Of a DNA stretch of 64,000 nt, positions 50,704-58,217 are shown piece by piece (the stretch's first letter is position 1; each line of letters opens with the position of its first letter). Below the pieces are notes generated by a model. That model was not told where the DNA came from and searched no databases. It saw only the letters and a program-made list of their open reading frames with translations. Origin of the DNA: Bordetella genomosp. 13 (lineage in GTDB: Bacteria > Pseudomonadota > Gammaproteobacteria > Burkholderiales > Burkholderiaceae_B); the NCBI RefSeq assembly GCF_007679965.1, contig NZ_VEHL01000007.1, positions 186,001 through 250,000 of the forward strand. Direction: 5' to 3'. Position numbers and translations under genes: made by a program.

Positions 50704-52171
50704 GGTGTGGCTCAGTCTCGGTATCGGTATCGGTTGAAAGGAAGGGCTCTGGGCGGCAGAACCCGCGGCCGTCGAAGCGCCGCGATTCAGCCTGCTGCGC
50801 GAACGCCAGCAACAGCGCTTCGCCGCCCGGCCTGGCGATGGCCTGCACGCAGACGGGCCGGCCGTCCGCGCCGTAGGCCACCGGAAACACCACGGCCGGC
50901 AGGCCCAGGTAGTTGACGAAGGACATCCAGCTGAACAGTTCCAGCAGGCGCCGCGGGCGAAAGGTGGAAGATGTGGTCGTGACCTCGGCCGCGTCGGGCA
51001 CGCCGGCCGGCAGCGCGGGGGTCAGCAGCAGGTCGGCGTCGGCCAGGATCTCGGCGATGAAGCGCCGCGTGTGCGCGGCGCGCGCCTGCAGGGCGTCGAG
51101 GTACCACGGCGCCGGCAGCACCGCGCCGGGCAGCGCGATGCCGCGCACCAATGCGCCCAGCGCCGGGCCCTGCCCGCGCAAGGCGGCGGCGTGGGTGGCC
51201 GCGGCTTCGGCGTGCAGCAGGATCTGCGCGGCGCGCATCCAGTGCGGGAGGGCGTCAAGCGCGACGTCGCGCCGCGATCCGCGTACGGAGCACTCTTCGG
51301 CGAACAGGTCCAGCACGGTCTGCGTGGAGGCGTCGGTGGCGGAAGCGGCGGGGTCGGCGTGCGTCCAGCAAGTGGCCAGGCGCCAGGCGCCTTGGGCCGG
51401 GGTGGCGCTGTGGATATTGTGGAAGTCGTTGTGGATGCCGTGGGGATCGTCGTGGGTGCCATGCGAGTCGCGATTGTCTGCCGCGCCGCTGCCCGGACCG
51501 GCGGCCCGCAACGCCGCCCAGATCCGCATCGCGTCGTCCGCGCCGCGCGCCAGGACGCCCACGCAGTCCAGCGACGGCGCCAACGGCGCCCCGCCGTCGA
51601 CCGGCACGGCGCCGTGCGTGGGCTTGAGCCCCAGCACCCCGCAGGTCGCGGCAGGAATGCGCACCGACCCCGCCGTATCCGTGCCCAGCGAGCCGTAGCA
51701 CAGCCCCGCCGCCACCGCGACGCCCGACCCGCTGGACGAACCGCCCACGACGGCGCGCGGATCGAGCGGATTGATCGGGGTGGGATGGCGCGGATTCTCG
51801 GCCGTGGCGCCGCAGGCATGCTCGGCCATGGCCAGCGCGGCCAATGCCCGTCCGCCAGCGTCGGTCAGCCGGCTGACGGCCGACGACGGGGCCTCTGGCG
51901 CCCGCGCCCAAGGCTGCGCGGCGCCGCATTCAGGAATGCGCCCGGGTAACCGGAAGATGTCCTTGTGGGCCAGGCCAACGCCGGCCAACGGCAATGCGAG
52001 GTCGGGCGCGATCTCGTCGGGCAGGCGCTGCGTCACGCAATGCCAGCGGTCGGCAGCCAGCGCACGCGCCTGCATCGCCAGGGCCTTCGCCACCGTCAGG
52101 TCGCCACCATTCAGCAGGGCACGCAGCGCCGCGATGCTGGACGGCAGACCGGCCGGCGTGGTCGCAGTCAT
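50696..52171 (-). CDS. amidase-signature hydrolase with His-rich insertion
   Basis: A 491-residue amidase of the Ser-cisSer-Lys family: Lys70 in GVGLAHKDIF, GGSSSGSGVAVAAG at 143-156, and nucleophile Ser169 in GTDTAGSVRIPA. It hydrolyses an amide to acid and ammonia in the cytoplasm. Between about 231 and 257 there is an unusual His/Asp-rich stretch (DSHGTHDDPHG, then IHNDFHNIHS), which looks like a repeat expansion inside a surface loop. The C-terminus is also low-complexity (STDTDTETEPHHA). The gene starts within the end of the small AtzG-like gene (four-base overlap). Confidence 0.88.
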   Translation of the reverse strand: MTATTPAGLPSSIAALRALLNGGDLTVAKALAMQARALAADRWHCVTQRLPDEIAPDLALPLAGVGLAHKDIFRLPGRIPECGAAQPWARAPEAPSSAVSRLTDAGGRALAALAMAEHACGATAENPRHPTPINPLDPRAVVGGSSSGSGVAVAAGLCYGSLGTDTAGSVRIPAATCGVLGLKPTHGAVPVDGGAPLAPSLDCVGVLARGADDAMRIWAALRAAGPGSGAADNRDSHGTHDDPHGIHNDFHNIHSATPAQGAWRLATCWTHADPAASATDASTQTVLDLFAEECSVRGSRRDVALDALPHWMRAAQILLHAEAAATHAAALRGQGPALGALVRGIALPGAVLPAPWYLDALQARAAHTRRFIAEILADADLLLTPALPAGVPDAAEVTTTSSTFRPRRLLELFSWMSFVNYLGLPAVVFPVAYGADGRPVCVQAIARPGGEALLLAFAQQAESRRFDGRGFCRPEPFLSTDTDTETEPHHA

Positions 52172-52467
52172 GGCGCCTTTCCTGCGCCGCGGCCCACGGG
52201 CCCGGCCGCAACATCAGACGAGACAGAGACATCGGCAGCCCCCACGGATCCGAACACCGACACGCCAGCCGGCCCGGTCGACGGATCCCCCGTGGCTGAC
52301 CGGGTTTGCGAACGCGGCGCGACGCCCGCAGGCGCCAGGCGCACCAGCGCCCGCGCGGCGGCGGCAGCTTCGACCGGCGTGGCGGCGATGCCCGCCAAGG
52401 CCAGCAGCTGCTGCACGGCCTCGGCGCGGGCCGCCGACTCGCCGCCATAGGCGGACTGAGTTTGCAT
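52168..52467 (-). CDS. small AtzG-like accessory protein of the amidase
   Basis: A 99-residue protein, no signal. The first half (AVQQLLALAGIAATPVEAAA, then ARALVRLAP) resembles the helical AtzG/DUF4089 proteins that bind and stabilise AtzE-type amidases and are encoded just upstream of them. The second half is a Gly/Ser/Val-rich tail without recognisable fold and lacks the usual conserved C-terminal motif of AtzG. Assignment is mainly from size, position and the four-base overlap with the amidase gene. It is the first gene of the nine-gene operon. Confidence 0.55.
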   Translation of the reverse strand: MQTQSAYGGESAARAEAVQQLLALAGIAATPVEAAAAARALVRLAPAGVAPRSQTRSATGDPSTGPAGVSVFGSVGAADVSVSSDVAAGPVGRGAGKAP

Positions 52468-52500
52468 ACCGACATACCCCTTGATGTATTATTTTGACTG

Positions 52501-52518
52501 CTATAAATATATTTATAG
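52501..52518. promoter_or_regulatory. perfect 18-bp palindrome, candidate GntR operator
   Basis: CTATAAATATATTTATAG is its own exact reverse complement. It lies in the 91-base AT-rich gap between the nine-gene operon (leftward) and the GntR/FCD regulator gene (rightward), 41 bases before the regulator start. FadR/VanR-type regulators bind short palindromes in such gaps, so self-regulation and control of the operon are both plausible. Confidence 0.65.
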
Positions 52519-52558
52519 ATCGAGAGATAATTTCGCGCAACTCCTTTTTTATCCAGCC

Positions 52559-53221
52559 ATGAAAGTCAGCGAACGCATCCGCCAGTCCATCGAGAGCGAC
52601 ATCCGCAACGGCGCCCTGCTGCCGGGCGATCCGATCGACGAACAGAAGCTCGCCACCGACTACCAGGTGTCGCGCACCCCCGTGCGCGAGGCGCTGCTGC
52701 AGCTCAAGGTGCAGGGCATTCTGGACAGCCAGCCGCGCAGCGGCATGGTGGTGGCGCGCATGGACGTGCAGCAGTTGCTGGCCATCTGGGAACTGATGGC
52801 CGAAATGGAAGGCGTCTGCGCCCGCATGGCCTGCGAACGCATGACCCAGGCCGAGCGCCAGGAACTGGCCCGCATCCACCGCGACGCCGCGCCCGTGGCC
52901 GACACCGACGACGGCCAGGCCTGGCGCGACGCCAACCATTCCTTCCACGAGTTGCTGTACCAGGGCTGCCGCAACCCGTACCTGCGGCAGGAGCTGTTGC
53001 GGCTGCGCGCACGCACGGGCGCCTATCTGCAGCACGCGTTCAGCGCGGTGGGACGCGTGCGCTCGTCGTACGAGCAGCATGGCGAACTGGTGCAGGCCAT
53101 CCTGGACAACGATCCCGAACGGGCGCACCAGATGATGATGCGGCACATCAGCCTGGCGCAGGGCGCCAAGGGCTTGGCGGATTTCCTGATCAATCTGCCG
53201 AAGTCGATGGTGAAGGTGTAG
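52559..53221 (+). CDS. GntR-family regulator with FCD domain
   Basis: A 220-residue protein of the FadR/VanR branch: winged helix at 1-68 (ERIRQSIESDIRNGALLPG, QLATDYQVSRTPVREALLQ-like core, SGMVVARM), and FCD ligand domain at about 75-205 with metal-type His residues (DANHSFHELLYQG, MMRHISLAQG). It should respond to a metabolite of the divergent amidase/CoA operon. ATG 52559 opens directly into MKVSERIRQS; longer starts are hydrophobic and AT-rich and lie over the palindrome. Confidence 0.9.
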   Translation: MKVSERIRQSIESDIRNGALLPGDPIDEQKLATDYQVSRTPVREALLQLKVQGILDSQPRSGMVVARMDVQQLLAIWELMAEMEGVCARMACERMTQAERQELARIHRDAAPVADTDDGQAWRDANHSFHELLYQGCRNPYLRQELLRLRARTGAYLQHAFSAVGRVRSSYEQHGELVQAILDNDPERAHQMMMRHISLAQGAKGLADFLINLPKSMVKV

Positions 53222-53316
53222 CGCGCCCTGTCGCCGCCAAACACACCAGCAACGTACATGAGCGGCACGATTCCAGCTCGAACCCGGCTTTCGAGCGCAA
53301 TGACCGAGGAGCACAG

Positions 53317-54264
53317 ATGAGCGCAGGTGAACGGCTACCCGGCACGCCGCAGCCCATGCACTACTGGGAGGGCGCGGATGGCGTGCGCCTGGCGGGCGAT
53401 TCCTGGGGCAATCCCGATGGACCGCTGGTGCTGCTGCAGCACGGCGGCGGGCAGACCCGCCATGCCTGGAAGCGCACTGGCCAGACCCTGGGCGCGGCCG
53501 GCTACCATGCCGTGGCATTCGATGCGCGCGGCCATGGCGACTCCGACTGGGCGCCCGACGGCGCCTATAGCCAGGACCTGATGGTGCGCGACCTGCAATG
53601 CGTGGTCGCCGCGCTGGGCAATCGCCGTCCTGTCCTGATCGGCGCGTCCATGGGCGGCGGCACCAGCCTGGTGGCGGCCGGCGAACGCCAGGTCGACGCC
53701 ACCGCCCTGGTGCTGGTCGACATCGCCCCGCGCATCGAGCCCGAGGGCATCGACAAAATCCAGGCATTCATGTCGTTGAAGCCGGAGGGTTTCGATACGC
53801 TGGAAGAGGTGGCCGACGCCATCGCCAGCTACCAGCCGCACCGCCAGCGCCCCGGCAATCTGCAAGGCCTGGCGAAGAACGTGCGCCTGGCCGCCAACGG
53901 CAAATACCGATGGCACTGGGATCCGCGCATCCGCGACCCGAAGCGCGACCTGGCGCGCCGCCAGGCCCGGCTGGAGGCCTGCGCGCGCGCATTGGCGGTG
54001 CCCGTCCTGCTGGTGCGCGGAAGCCTGTCCGACGTGCTGACCGAGGACGGCGTGCGCGAATTCCAGCAGCTCGTGCCCACCAGCGAATACGTCAGCGTGG
54101 GCTCGGCCGGCCACATGGTGGCGGGCGACCGCAATGATACCTTCGGCAAGGCGGCGGTGGAATTCCTGATGCGCGTCGTTCCCGCCGGGGATCGGCTGCC
54201 GGATGCGCAGCGGCAGGAGATGCTGACGAAAATGGAAAGCGACGATCTCAACGACGTGCCTTGA
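53317..54264 (+). CDS. alpha/beta hydrolase
   Basis: A 315-residue alpha/beta-hydrolase: oxyanion loop LLQHGGGQTRHAWK, the elbow LIGASMGGGTSL with the Ser nucleophile, acid in VRGSLSDVLTEDG, and His in SAGHMVAGDRND. It resembles peroxidase/esterase-like and C-C hydrolases such as those in aromatic degradation. GAGGAG lies seven bases before ATG 53317. It follows the GntR/FCD gene by 95 bases on the same strand and may belong to the same pathway. Confidence 0.87.
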   Translation: MSAGERLPGTPQPMHYWEGADGVRLAGDSWGNPDGPLVLLQHGGGQTRHAWKRTGQTLGAAGYHAVAFDARGHGDSDWAPDGAYSQDLMVRDLQCVVAALGNRRPVLIGASMGGGTSLVAAGERQVDATALVLVDIAPRIEPEGIDKIQAFMSLKPEGFDTLEEVADAIASYQPHRQRPGNLQGLAKNVRLAANGKYRWHWDPRIRDPKRDLARRQARLEACARALAVPVLLVRGSLSDVLTEDGVREFQQLVPTSEYVSVGSAGHMVAGDRNDTFGKAAVEFLMRVVPAGDRLPDAQRQEMLTKMESDDLNDVP

Positions 54265-54373
54265 GTCGTCGCCATGCTAGACAGGCCGTATCAACCCCTT
54301 CAAAGCACGCGCAAATGAAGAGTGGCCATCCCAACGTCACTACCGCAATCAAGCAAGCGGCCCCCGCTGCTCG

Positions 54374-54769
54374 TCAGCGCCGATAAACCACCATACGGAA
54401 CTCATCGGATGCAACGCCTTGCAGGGCCCAGTCCTTGTAAGCCTTTGCGCCCTCAAGGTAATCCGGCAACCGTGCCGTGAGGCCCTCCCAAGCTGACGCG
54501 CTCTCCGTCACTGTCAAAGCGGCACCGCCTTTCAGTGCGATGACCAGCATGAGGGTACTGCCGACCATCTGCTCAGCTCGCGTCGCAACGATTTCGGTAA
54601 TGTCTTGCCAAGCGACGCGCCGCTCCCCTTCCTCATCCCTGACTAGCAAGCCGGAATCGTCGACAACGATATCGACCGACGCTCTTCGCGATGGCAGGCG
54701 ACTGATAAGCCACGCATTTATCCGGTTCAAGACCATCTGATCAGCTGCTCCATTGGTTGTTAATTCCAT
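54374..54769 (-). CDS. candidate immunity protein for the adjacent membrane toxin
   Basis: A 131-residue soluble protein without signal peptide. Visible: VDIVVDDSGLLVRDEEGERR, VAWQDITEIVATRAEQMVG, LMLVIALKGGAALTVTES, and LPDYLEGAKAYKDWALQGVA. This beta-strand-rich, PH-like pattern with a W-x-x-I core and a Leu-Pro/Trp helix is one I associate with immunity-type proteins next to effector genes, but I cannot name the family. Its ATG lies inside the end of the upstream gene (10-base overlap). Base composition is visibly lower in G+C than the flanks. Confidence 0.6.
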   Translation of the reverse strand: MELTTNGAADQMVLNRINAWLISRLPSRRASVDIVVDDSGLLVRDEEGERRVAWQDITEIVATRAEQMVGSTLMLVIALKGGAALTVTESASAWEGLTARLPDYLEGAKAYKDWALQGVASDEFRMVVYRR

Positions 54770-55521
54770 TGGATGGAAGCCAACCGCCACACTTCGGCGG
54801 CCGCCACTTTGCTTGCATCGTGGCTGATCCAACCCGCGAACAATCCGCCAATAATGCCTCCAAGCACAATGGCTCCGCCTTCCGTGATTTCTCCAATCAC
54901 AGGGATCACCAGGGTCGGGGCAGCCCAAGTACCAGCCCATGCGGCGCCGGCAGCTGCACCAGCCCACATGCCGCCTGTTCCGCCCGCCAAGCCGCCCACT
55001 GCGCCACTGATTTCTTCGGTCGCCACGCGTGCCCTCTCATTTGGCGGCGCCTTTTCAATGACCACGCCAACAGCGATGATCTCCAATAGCACCCCCGCCG
55101 GCCCTGCCGTTCGGCCAATGAAGGCAATCCGGTTCGTCACAGCTCGCGTCTTGCCGACACTTAACAAGACTGCTTCGATCGTTCCCTTCTTTTGAAGCAG
55201 GCCCTCCATGGAGGGTAGCGCGGATGCGGGCTTCAGCGCCTCGGAGTAAAGCTTGCCAAATGGACTTAAAGGTTTGCGCATCTCCAAGACCAGCGCATTG
55301 CGCTGCACCTCGACCAATTGGCGAGCTTCCTCGTAGGTAACATTCCCGCGCCTAAGGAGATCGTTCGCCTGCCGCTGAATGACGGCGTTTGCCTTGTCAT
55401 ATAGGTATCTGCAGTATCCATCCCAGCTCATATTAGCCGCTACAGGGAACGGGATATTTACAGTTTCAGAAACCTGGGACGCGTAGCTGTATCGGGAAGG
55501 CGTTTTTTCGTTATCTGACAT
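54760..55521 (-). CDS. candidate pore-forming effector with glycine-zipper hairpin
   Basis: A 253-residue protein, no signal peptide. The first 140 residues are hydrophilic and helical (MSWDGYCRYLYDKANAVIQR, TYEEARQLVEVQRNALVLEM, RKPLSPFGKLYSEALKPASA). Then come a hydrophobic helix (GPAGVLLEIIAVGVVIE) and a long Gly/Ala-rich hydrophobic hairpin (VGGLAGGTGGMWAGAAAG, VIPVIGEITEGGAIVLGG, IIGGLFAGWISH). Gly-zipper hairpins of this kind occur in membrane-permeabilising T6SS effectors and bacteriocins. The overlapping downstream gene fits an immunity partner. No secretion adaptor (VgrG, PAAR, Rhs) is nearby. Lower G+C content suggests recent transfer. Confidence 0.6.
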   Translation of the reverse strand: MSDNEKTPSRYSYASQVSETVNIPFPVAANMSWDGYCRYLYDKANAVIQRQANDLLRRGNVTYEEARQLVEVQRNALVLEMRKPLSPFGKLYSEALKPASALPSMEGLLQKKGTIEAVLLSVGKTRAVTNRIAFIGRTAGPAGVLLEIIAVGVVIEKAPPNERARVATEEISGAVGGLAGGTGGMWAGAAAGAAWAGTWAAPTLVIPVIGEITEGGAIVLGGIIGGLFAGWISHDASKVAAAEVWRLASIQWN

Positions 55522-55873
55522 GTTCCACTCGGATTAGCGCGGGATAGGAGATGCCGGCAACACCTTCGCTGGCCGCCCCAATTACATGGATAGGTTAAAA
55601 ATCTTAAACGCACTACCCTTAAAACTAGCCTAGAGGCTCTGGGATCAGGTTTCAAAAAGAGACGACGATTTAATTCGCTACGAACCGGCTTTTTGAAATG
55701 TCTAAATAACAGAAGCTGAAATAGCCGGCCCTGCTGGAACAGGCATTTTCAAGACCGTTACCCACTTGGAGAAATCAATTCCTTGCTGGGTATTTGATTG
55801 GTAATCAGAGCAGCGAATCTTTCGCAATGGTCTGCTGCAGCACGCCGGCAACACGCTTTGCTTGCCTGTAGGC
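55522..55873. other. low-GC intergenic region with inverted repeat
   Basis: About 350 bases with clearly more A+T than the flanks and no supported gene. TTTCAAAAAG (55650-55659) and its complement CTTTTTGAAA (55689-55698) form an inverted repeat with a 29-base spacer. The promoter of the toxin-immunity pair is probably here. I looked for a second copy of the tRNA-Pro 3' end, which would mark an island boundary, and found none. Confidence 0.45.
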
Positions 55874-55915
55874 CAAAAAGCAAAAGGGTCAGCTGAAGAA
55901 ATCAGCTAACCCTTT
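55874..55915 (-). terminator. terminator of tRNA-Pro
   Basis: Reading leftward, a 13-bp stem (AAGGGTTAGCTGA with TCAGCTGACCCTT, one G-T pair) with a five-base loop, followed by TTGCTTTTT. It lies nine bases after the tRNA 3' end. Confidence 0.85.
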
Positions 55916-55923
55916 GATGGATA

Positions 55924-56000
55924 TGGTCGGGGCGGCGGGATTCGAACTCGCGACCCTCTGCTCCCAAAGCAGATGCGCTACCAGGCTGCGCTACGCCCCG
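55924..56000 (-). tRNA. tRNA-Pro, anticodon TGG
   Basis: A 77-base cloverleaf on the minus strand with encoded CCA. Acceptor stem CGGGGCG pairs with CGCCCCG, discriminator A; D-arm GCGCAGCCTGGTAGCGC; anticodon stem CTGCT/AGCAG with loop TTTGGGA, anticodon TGG; T-arm with GTTCGAATC. It reads proline CCN codons, mainly CCA and CCG. The 3' end faces the low-GC toxin module, the usual side for integration of islands. Confidence 0.97.
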
Positions 56001-56040
56001 ACGGATTGTCAGTGGGCAACCCCACCGGCAACGGGCATCG

Positions 56041-56068
56041 ATTGTACTCCACCCCGCACACCTGTCCC
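56041..56068 (-). promoter_or_regulatory. candidate promoter of tRNA-Pro
   Basis: On the minus strand: GGGACA (4 of 6 to -35), a 16-base spacer, TACAAT (5 of 6 to -10) at 56046-56041. A start near 56034 would leave a leader of about 34 bases before the tRNA. Confidence 0.5.
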
Positions 56069-56180
56069 GTCCACGTGCGTCATCGACCTCACGCATACCG
56101 TGCCGATGGTGATCGGGCACATCACTTGCAGCCCAGGCATGCAGCGCCGTCCTGCCCATCCGCCACCCGGAGGCCGTACC

Positions 56181-56786
56181 ATGTCACTCACCGCTTTCGC
56201 CCTGAACTGCACCCTCAAGCCCTCGCCCGCCCCGTCCTCCTGCGACCTGCTCCTCTGCCAGGTCGCCGCAGCCTTCGACAAACACGCCATCCCCACCGAA
56301 ATCCTGCGCGCCGTGGACCACGACATCAAACCCGGCGTCCTGTCGGACCAAGGCGAAGGCGACGAGTGGCCCGAGATCCGCCGCAAGATCCTGGCCGCCG
56401 ACATCTTCATCCTGGGCACGCCCATCTGGCTGGGCCACCCCAGCAGCATCTGCCAGCGCGTGCTGGAGCGCCTGGATGCCTTCCTCGGCGAAACCGACGA
56501 CGCCGGCCGCATGATTTCGTACGACCGCTTGGCCGCCGTCGTGGTGGTGGGCAACGAGGACGGCGCGCATCACGTCAGTTCGCAGCTGTTCCAGGGCCTG
56601 AACGACGTGGGCTTCACCCTGCCCGCCAGCGCTGTCACCTACTGGGTCGGCGAAGCCATGCAGGGGACGAATTACAACGATCTGGGCAAGACCCCGGAGA
56701 AGATCGCCAAGGCCACGGAAACGCTGGCGGCCAACTGCGCGCACCTGGCGACGCTGCTGCAGACCGGACCGTATCCCGCGCCTTGA
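56181..56786 (+). CDS. flavodoxin-fold NAD(P)H-dependent reductase
   Basis: A 201-residue flavodoxin-like protein: FALNCTLKPSPAPSSC binds FMN phosphate, ADIFILGTPIWLGHPSSICQ covers the isoalloxazine ring, and AAVVVVGNEDGAHH is the third loop. It resembles NADPH-dependent FMN reductases and WrbA-like quinone reductases. GGAGG lies about seven bases before ATG 56181. The substrate is unknown; a role in oxidative stress is common for the family. Confidence 0.85.
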   Translation: MSLTAFALNCTLKPSPAPSSCDLLLCQVAAAFDKHAIPTEILRAVDHDIKPGVLSDQGEGDEWPEIRRKILAADIFILGTPIWLGHPSSICQRVLERLDAFLGETDDAGRMISYDRLAAVVVVGNEDGAHHVSSQLFQGLNDVGFTLPASAVTYWVGEAMQGTNYNDLGKTPEKIAKATETLAANCAHLATLLQTGPYPAP

Positions 56787-56897
56787 GCGCACATGGAAAC
56801 TTACAGTTCGATGCCCCGGTACGACACTGACTCCAGCGCCGCGCAATGTTGAATACAATGGCGGGCTAAACCGACCAAGCAGGCTATACGCAATAAC

Positions 56898-57956
56898 ATG
56901 GGATTCGAACAACTCGCCGCGCTACGCGACATGCTGGCCAAGCAAGCGGCCGACGAACGGCAGCAGCAGGGCAAGCAGCAACCGCGCCCCAACAAGGGCG
57001 GCGGCAAGCCGGGCGACAGGCAAGGTGCCAAGGCGCAGGACGCGCAGCCGGGCGCCAAGCCCGCCGGCAAGGGCGGCGGCGATCGCCCCCACCGAGGCAA
57101 CCCCAATCGCCAGGGCGAAGGCCGTTCCGGCAAGCCGGGCGAGGGCCGCGGTCCGCGTCCCCAGGCTGACGGCCGTGGTCCGCGTCCGCAAGGCGAAGGC
57201 CGCGGCGGCAATCGTCCGCAGCAGCAACGTCGCGAACGTCCCGAAGAGCCGCCGCGCGATCCGCTGCTGGTGGCTATCGGCCGCCTGCAGAAGCACTTCC
57301 CCAAGGCCTTCCCGAAGCGCCCCGATCCGCGCGTGCCGCTGAAGCTGGGCATCATCGAGGATCTGTACGCGCACTCGGCCAAGCTCAATCTCAGCGAAGA
57401 CGAGATCAAGCAGGCCGTGGCCACGTGGTGTTCGGCGCAGCGTTACTGGGCCTGCCTGGTGAAGGAAGCGGCCCGCCTGGACCTGAACGGCGAGCCCAGC
57501 GGCACGGTGACCCCGGCCGAGGCCGCGCACGCCAGCTTCCTGGCGCGCAAGCAGCGCAAGCAGAAGGCGCAAGAGGAAAAGGCGGCCGCGGCTCAGAAGG
57601 CTGCCGCGACGGCGGAATCAGGTGTGGCCGATGCGGCGACGCAAGCGGCGGATGCGGGAAATGAAGGCGACGCCGTAACGCAAGCTGCGGATACCGGCAA
57701 TGAAGCCGACGCCGCGACGCAGGATGCTGCTGTCGTGTCGGAAGCGACCGACGGCGATACGTCCAGGCAAGACGCGCCCGCACAGGAGGGTGCAGTTGCG
57801 GACACCGCCGACGTCTCGGCAAATGACACCGAAGCCAGCCCGTCCACCGACGCCACGCAGACCGACGGCAGCGACGCGCGGCCGGCTTCGGACGCAGCAA
57901 GCGAGACCTCCGCCGAACAGCCCGCCGACGATACCGAGCAACGTAAACAGTCCTGA
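56898..57956 (+). CDS. proQ: ProQ/FinO-domain RNA chaperone with long low-complexity tails
   Basis: A 352-residue protein. The N-terminal 110 residues are basic and Gly/Arg/Gln-rich with short repeats (GEGRGPRPQ). A ProQ/FinO domain covers about 118-220: PLLVAIGRLQKHFPKAFPKR, PLKLGIIEDLYAHS and TWCSAQRYWACLVKEAARLD. The C-terminal 120 residues are acidic Ala/Asp/Thr-rich, with a 13-residue repeat (DAATQAADAGNEG and two degenerate copies, about 57630-57750). It should bind structured small RNAs and mRNAs. The disordered basic arm resembles those of other betaproteobacterial ProQ proteins. A strong terminator follows. Confidence 0.9.
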   Translation: MGFEQLAALRDMLAKQAADERQQQGKQQPRPNKGGGKPGDRQGAKAQDAQPGAKPAGKGGGDRPHRGNPNRQGEGRSGKPGEGRGPRPQADGRGPRPQGEGRGGNRPQQQRRERPEEPPRDPLLVAIGRLQKHFPKAFPKRPDPRVPLKLGIIEDLYAHSAKLNLSEDEIKQAVATWCSAQRYWACLVKEAARLDLNGEPSGTVTPAEAAHASFLARKQRKQKAQEEKAAAAQKAAATAESGVADAATQAADAGNEGDAVTQAADTGNEADAATQDAAVVSEATDGDTSRQDAPAQEGAVADTADVSANDTEASPSTDATQTDGSDARPASDAASETSAEQPADDTEQRKQS

Positions 57957-58012
57957 TCAGCGAGGCGCGACAGGCTGGCCAGCCCATCGCGTCGACGCTC
58001 TCGAGAAGCCCT

Positions 58013-58055
58013 TCGGCCCCCGATCGCGATACCGCGACCGGGGGCCGAGTGTTTT
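58013..58055 (+). terminator. terminator of proQ
   Basis: A 16-bp stem (TCGGCCCCCGATCGCG with CGCGACCGGGGGCCGA, one mismatch), loop ATAC, followed by GTGTTTT, starting 57 bases after the proQ stop. Confidence 0.8.
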
Positions 58056-58217
58056 CGAGGAGCACGATCTGGCCAGGCAGACAGCGCGTATCAGCGGCTT
58101 GGCAGGCAGCCGCCCCTGGCCCTACGGCCGGTATCGCTGTAGATGACAGGCAGGAAGGCCGGATCGCGGCATTCGACCGCGCCCCGCCGGGAACCCGCCT
58201 GGCAGGTCAGTCCAGCC

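Noticed and set aside
55650..55698. Inverted repeat TTTCAAAAAG/CTTTTTGAAA as a terminal repeat of a mobile element
   Set aside because: The arms are only 29 bases apart, no transposase is present and no target duplication is visible. It may be regulatory or chance.
57025..57342. Tandem short repeats at the start of proQ as a CRISPR-like or VNTR locus
   Set aside because: The repeats are codon-level low complexity inside a real coding region, with no spacers or cas genes.
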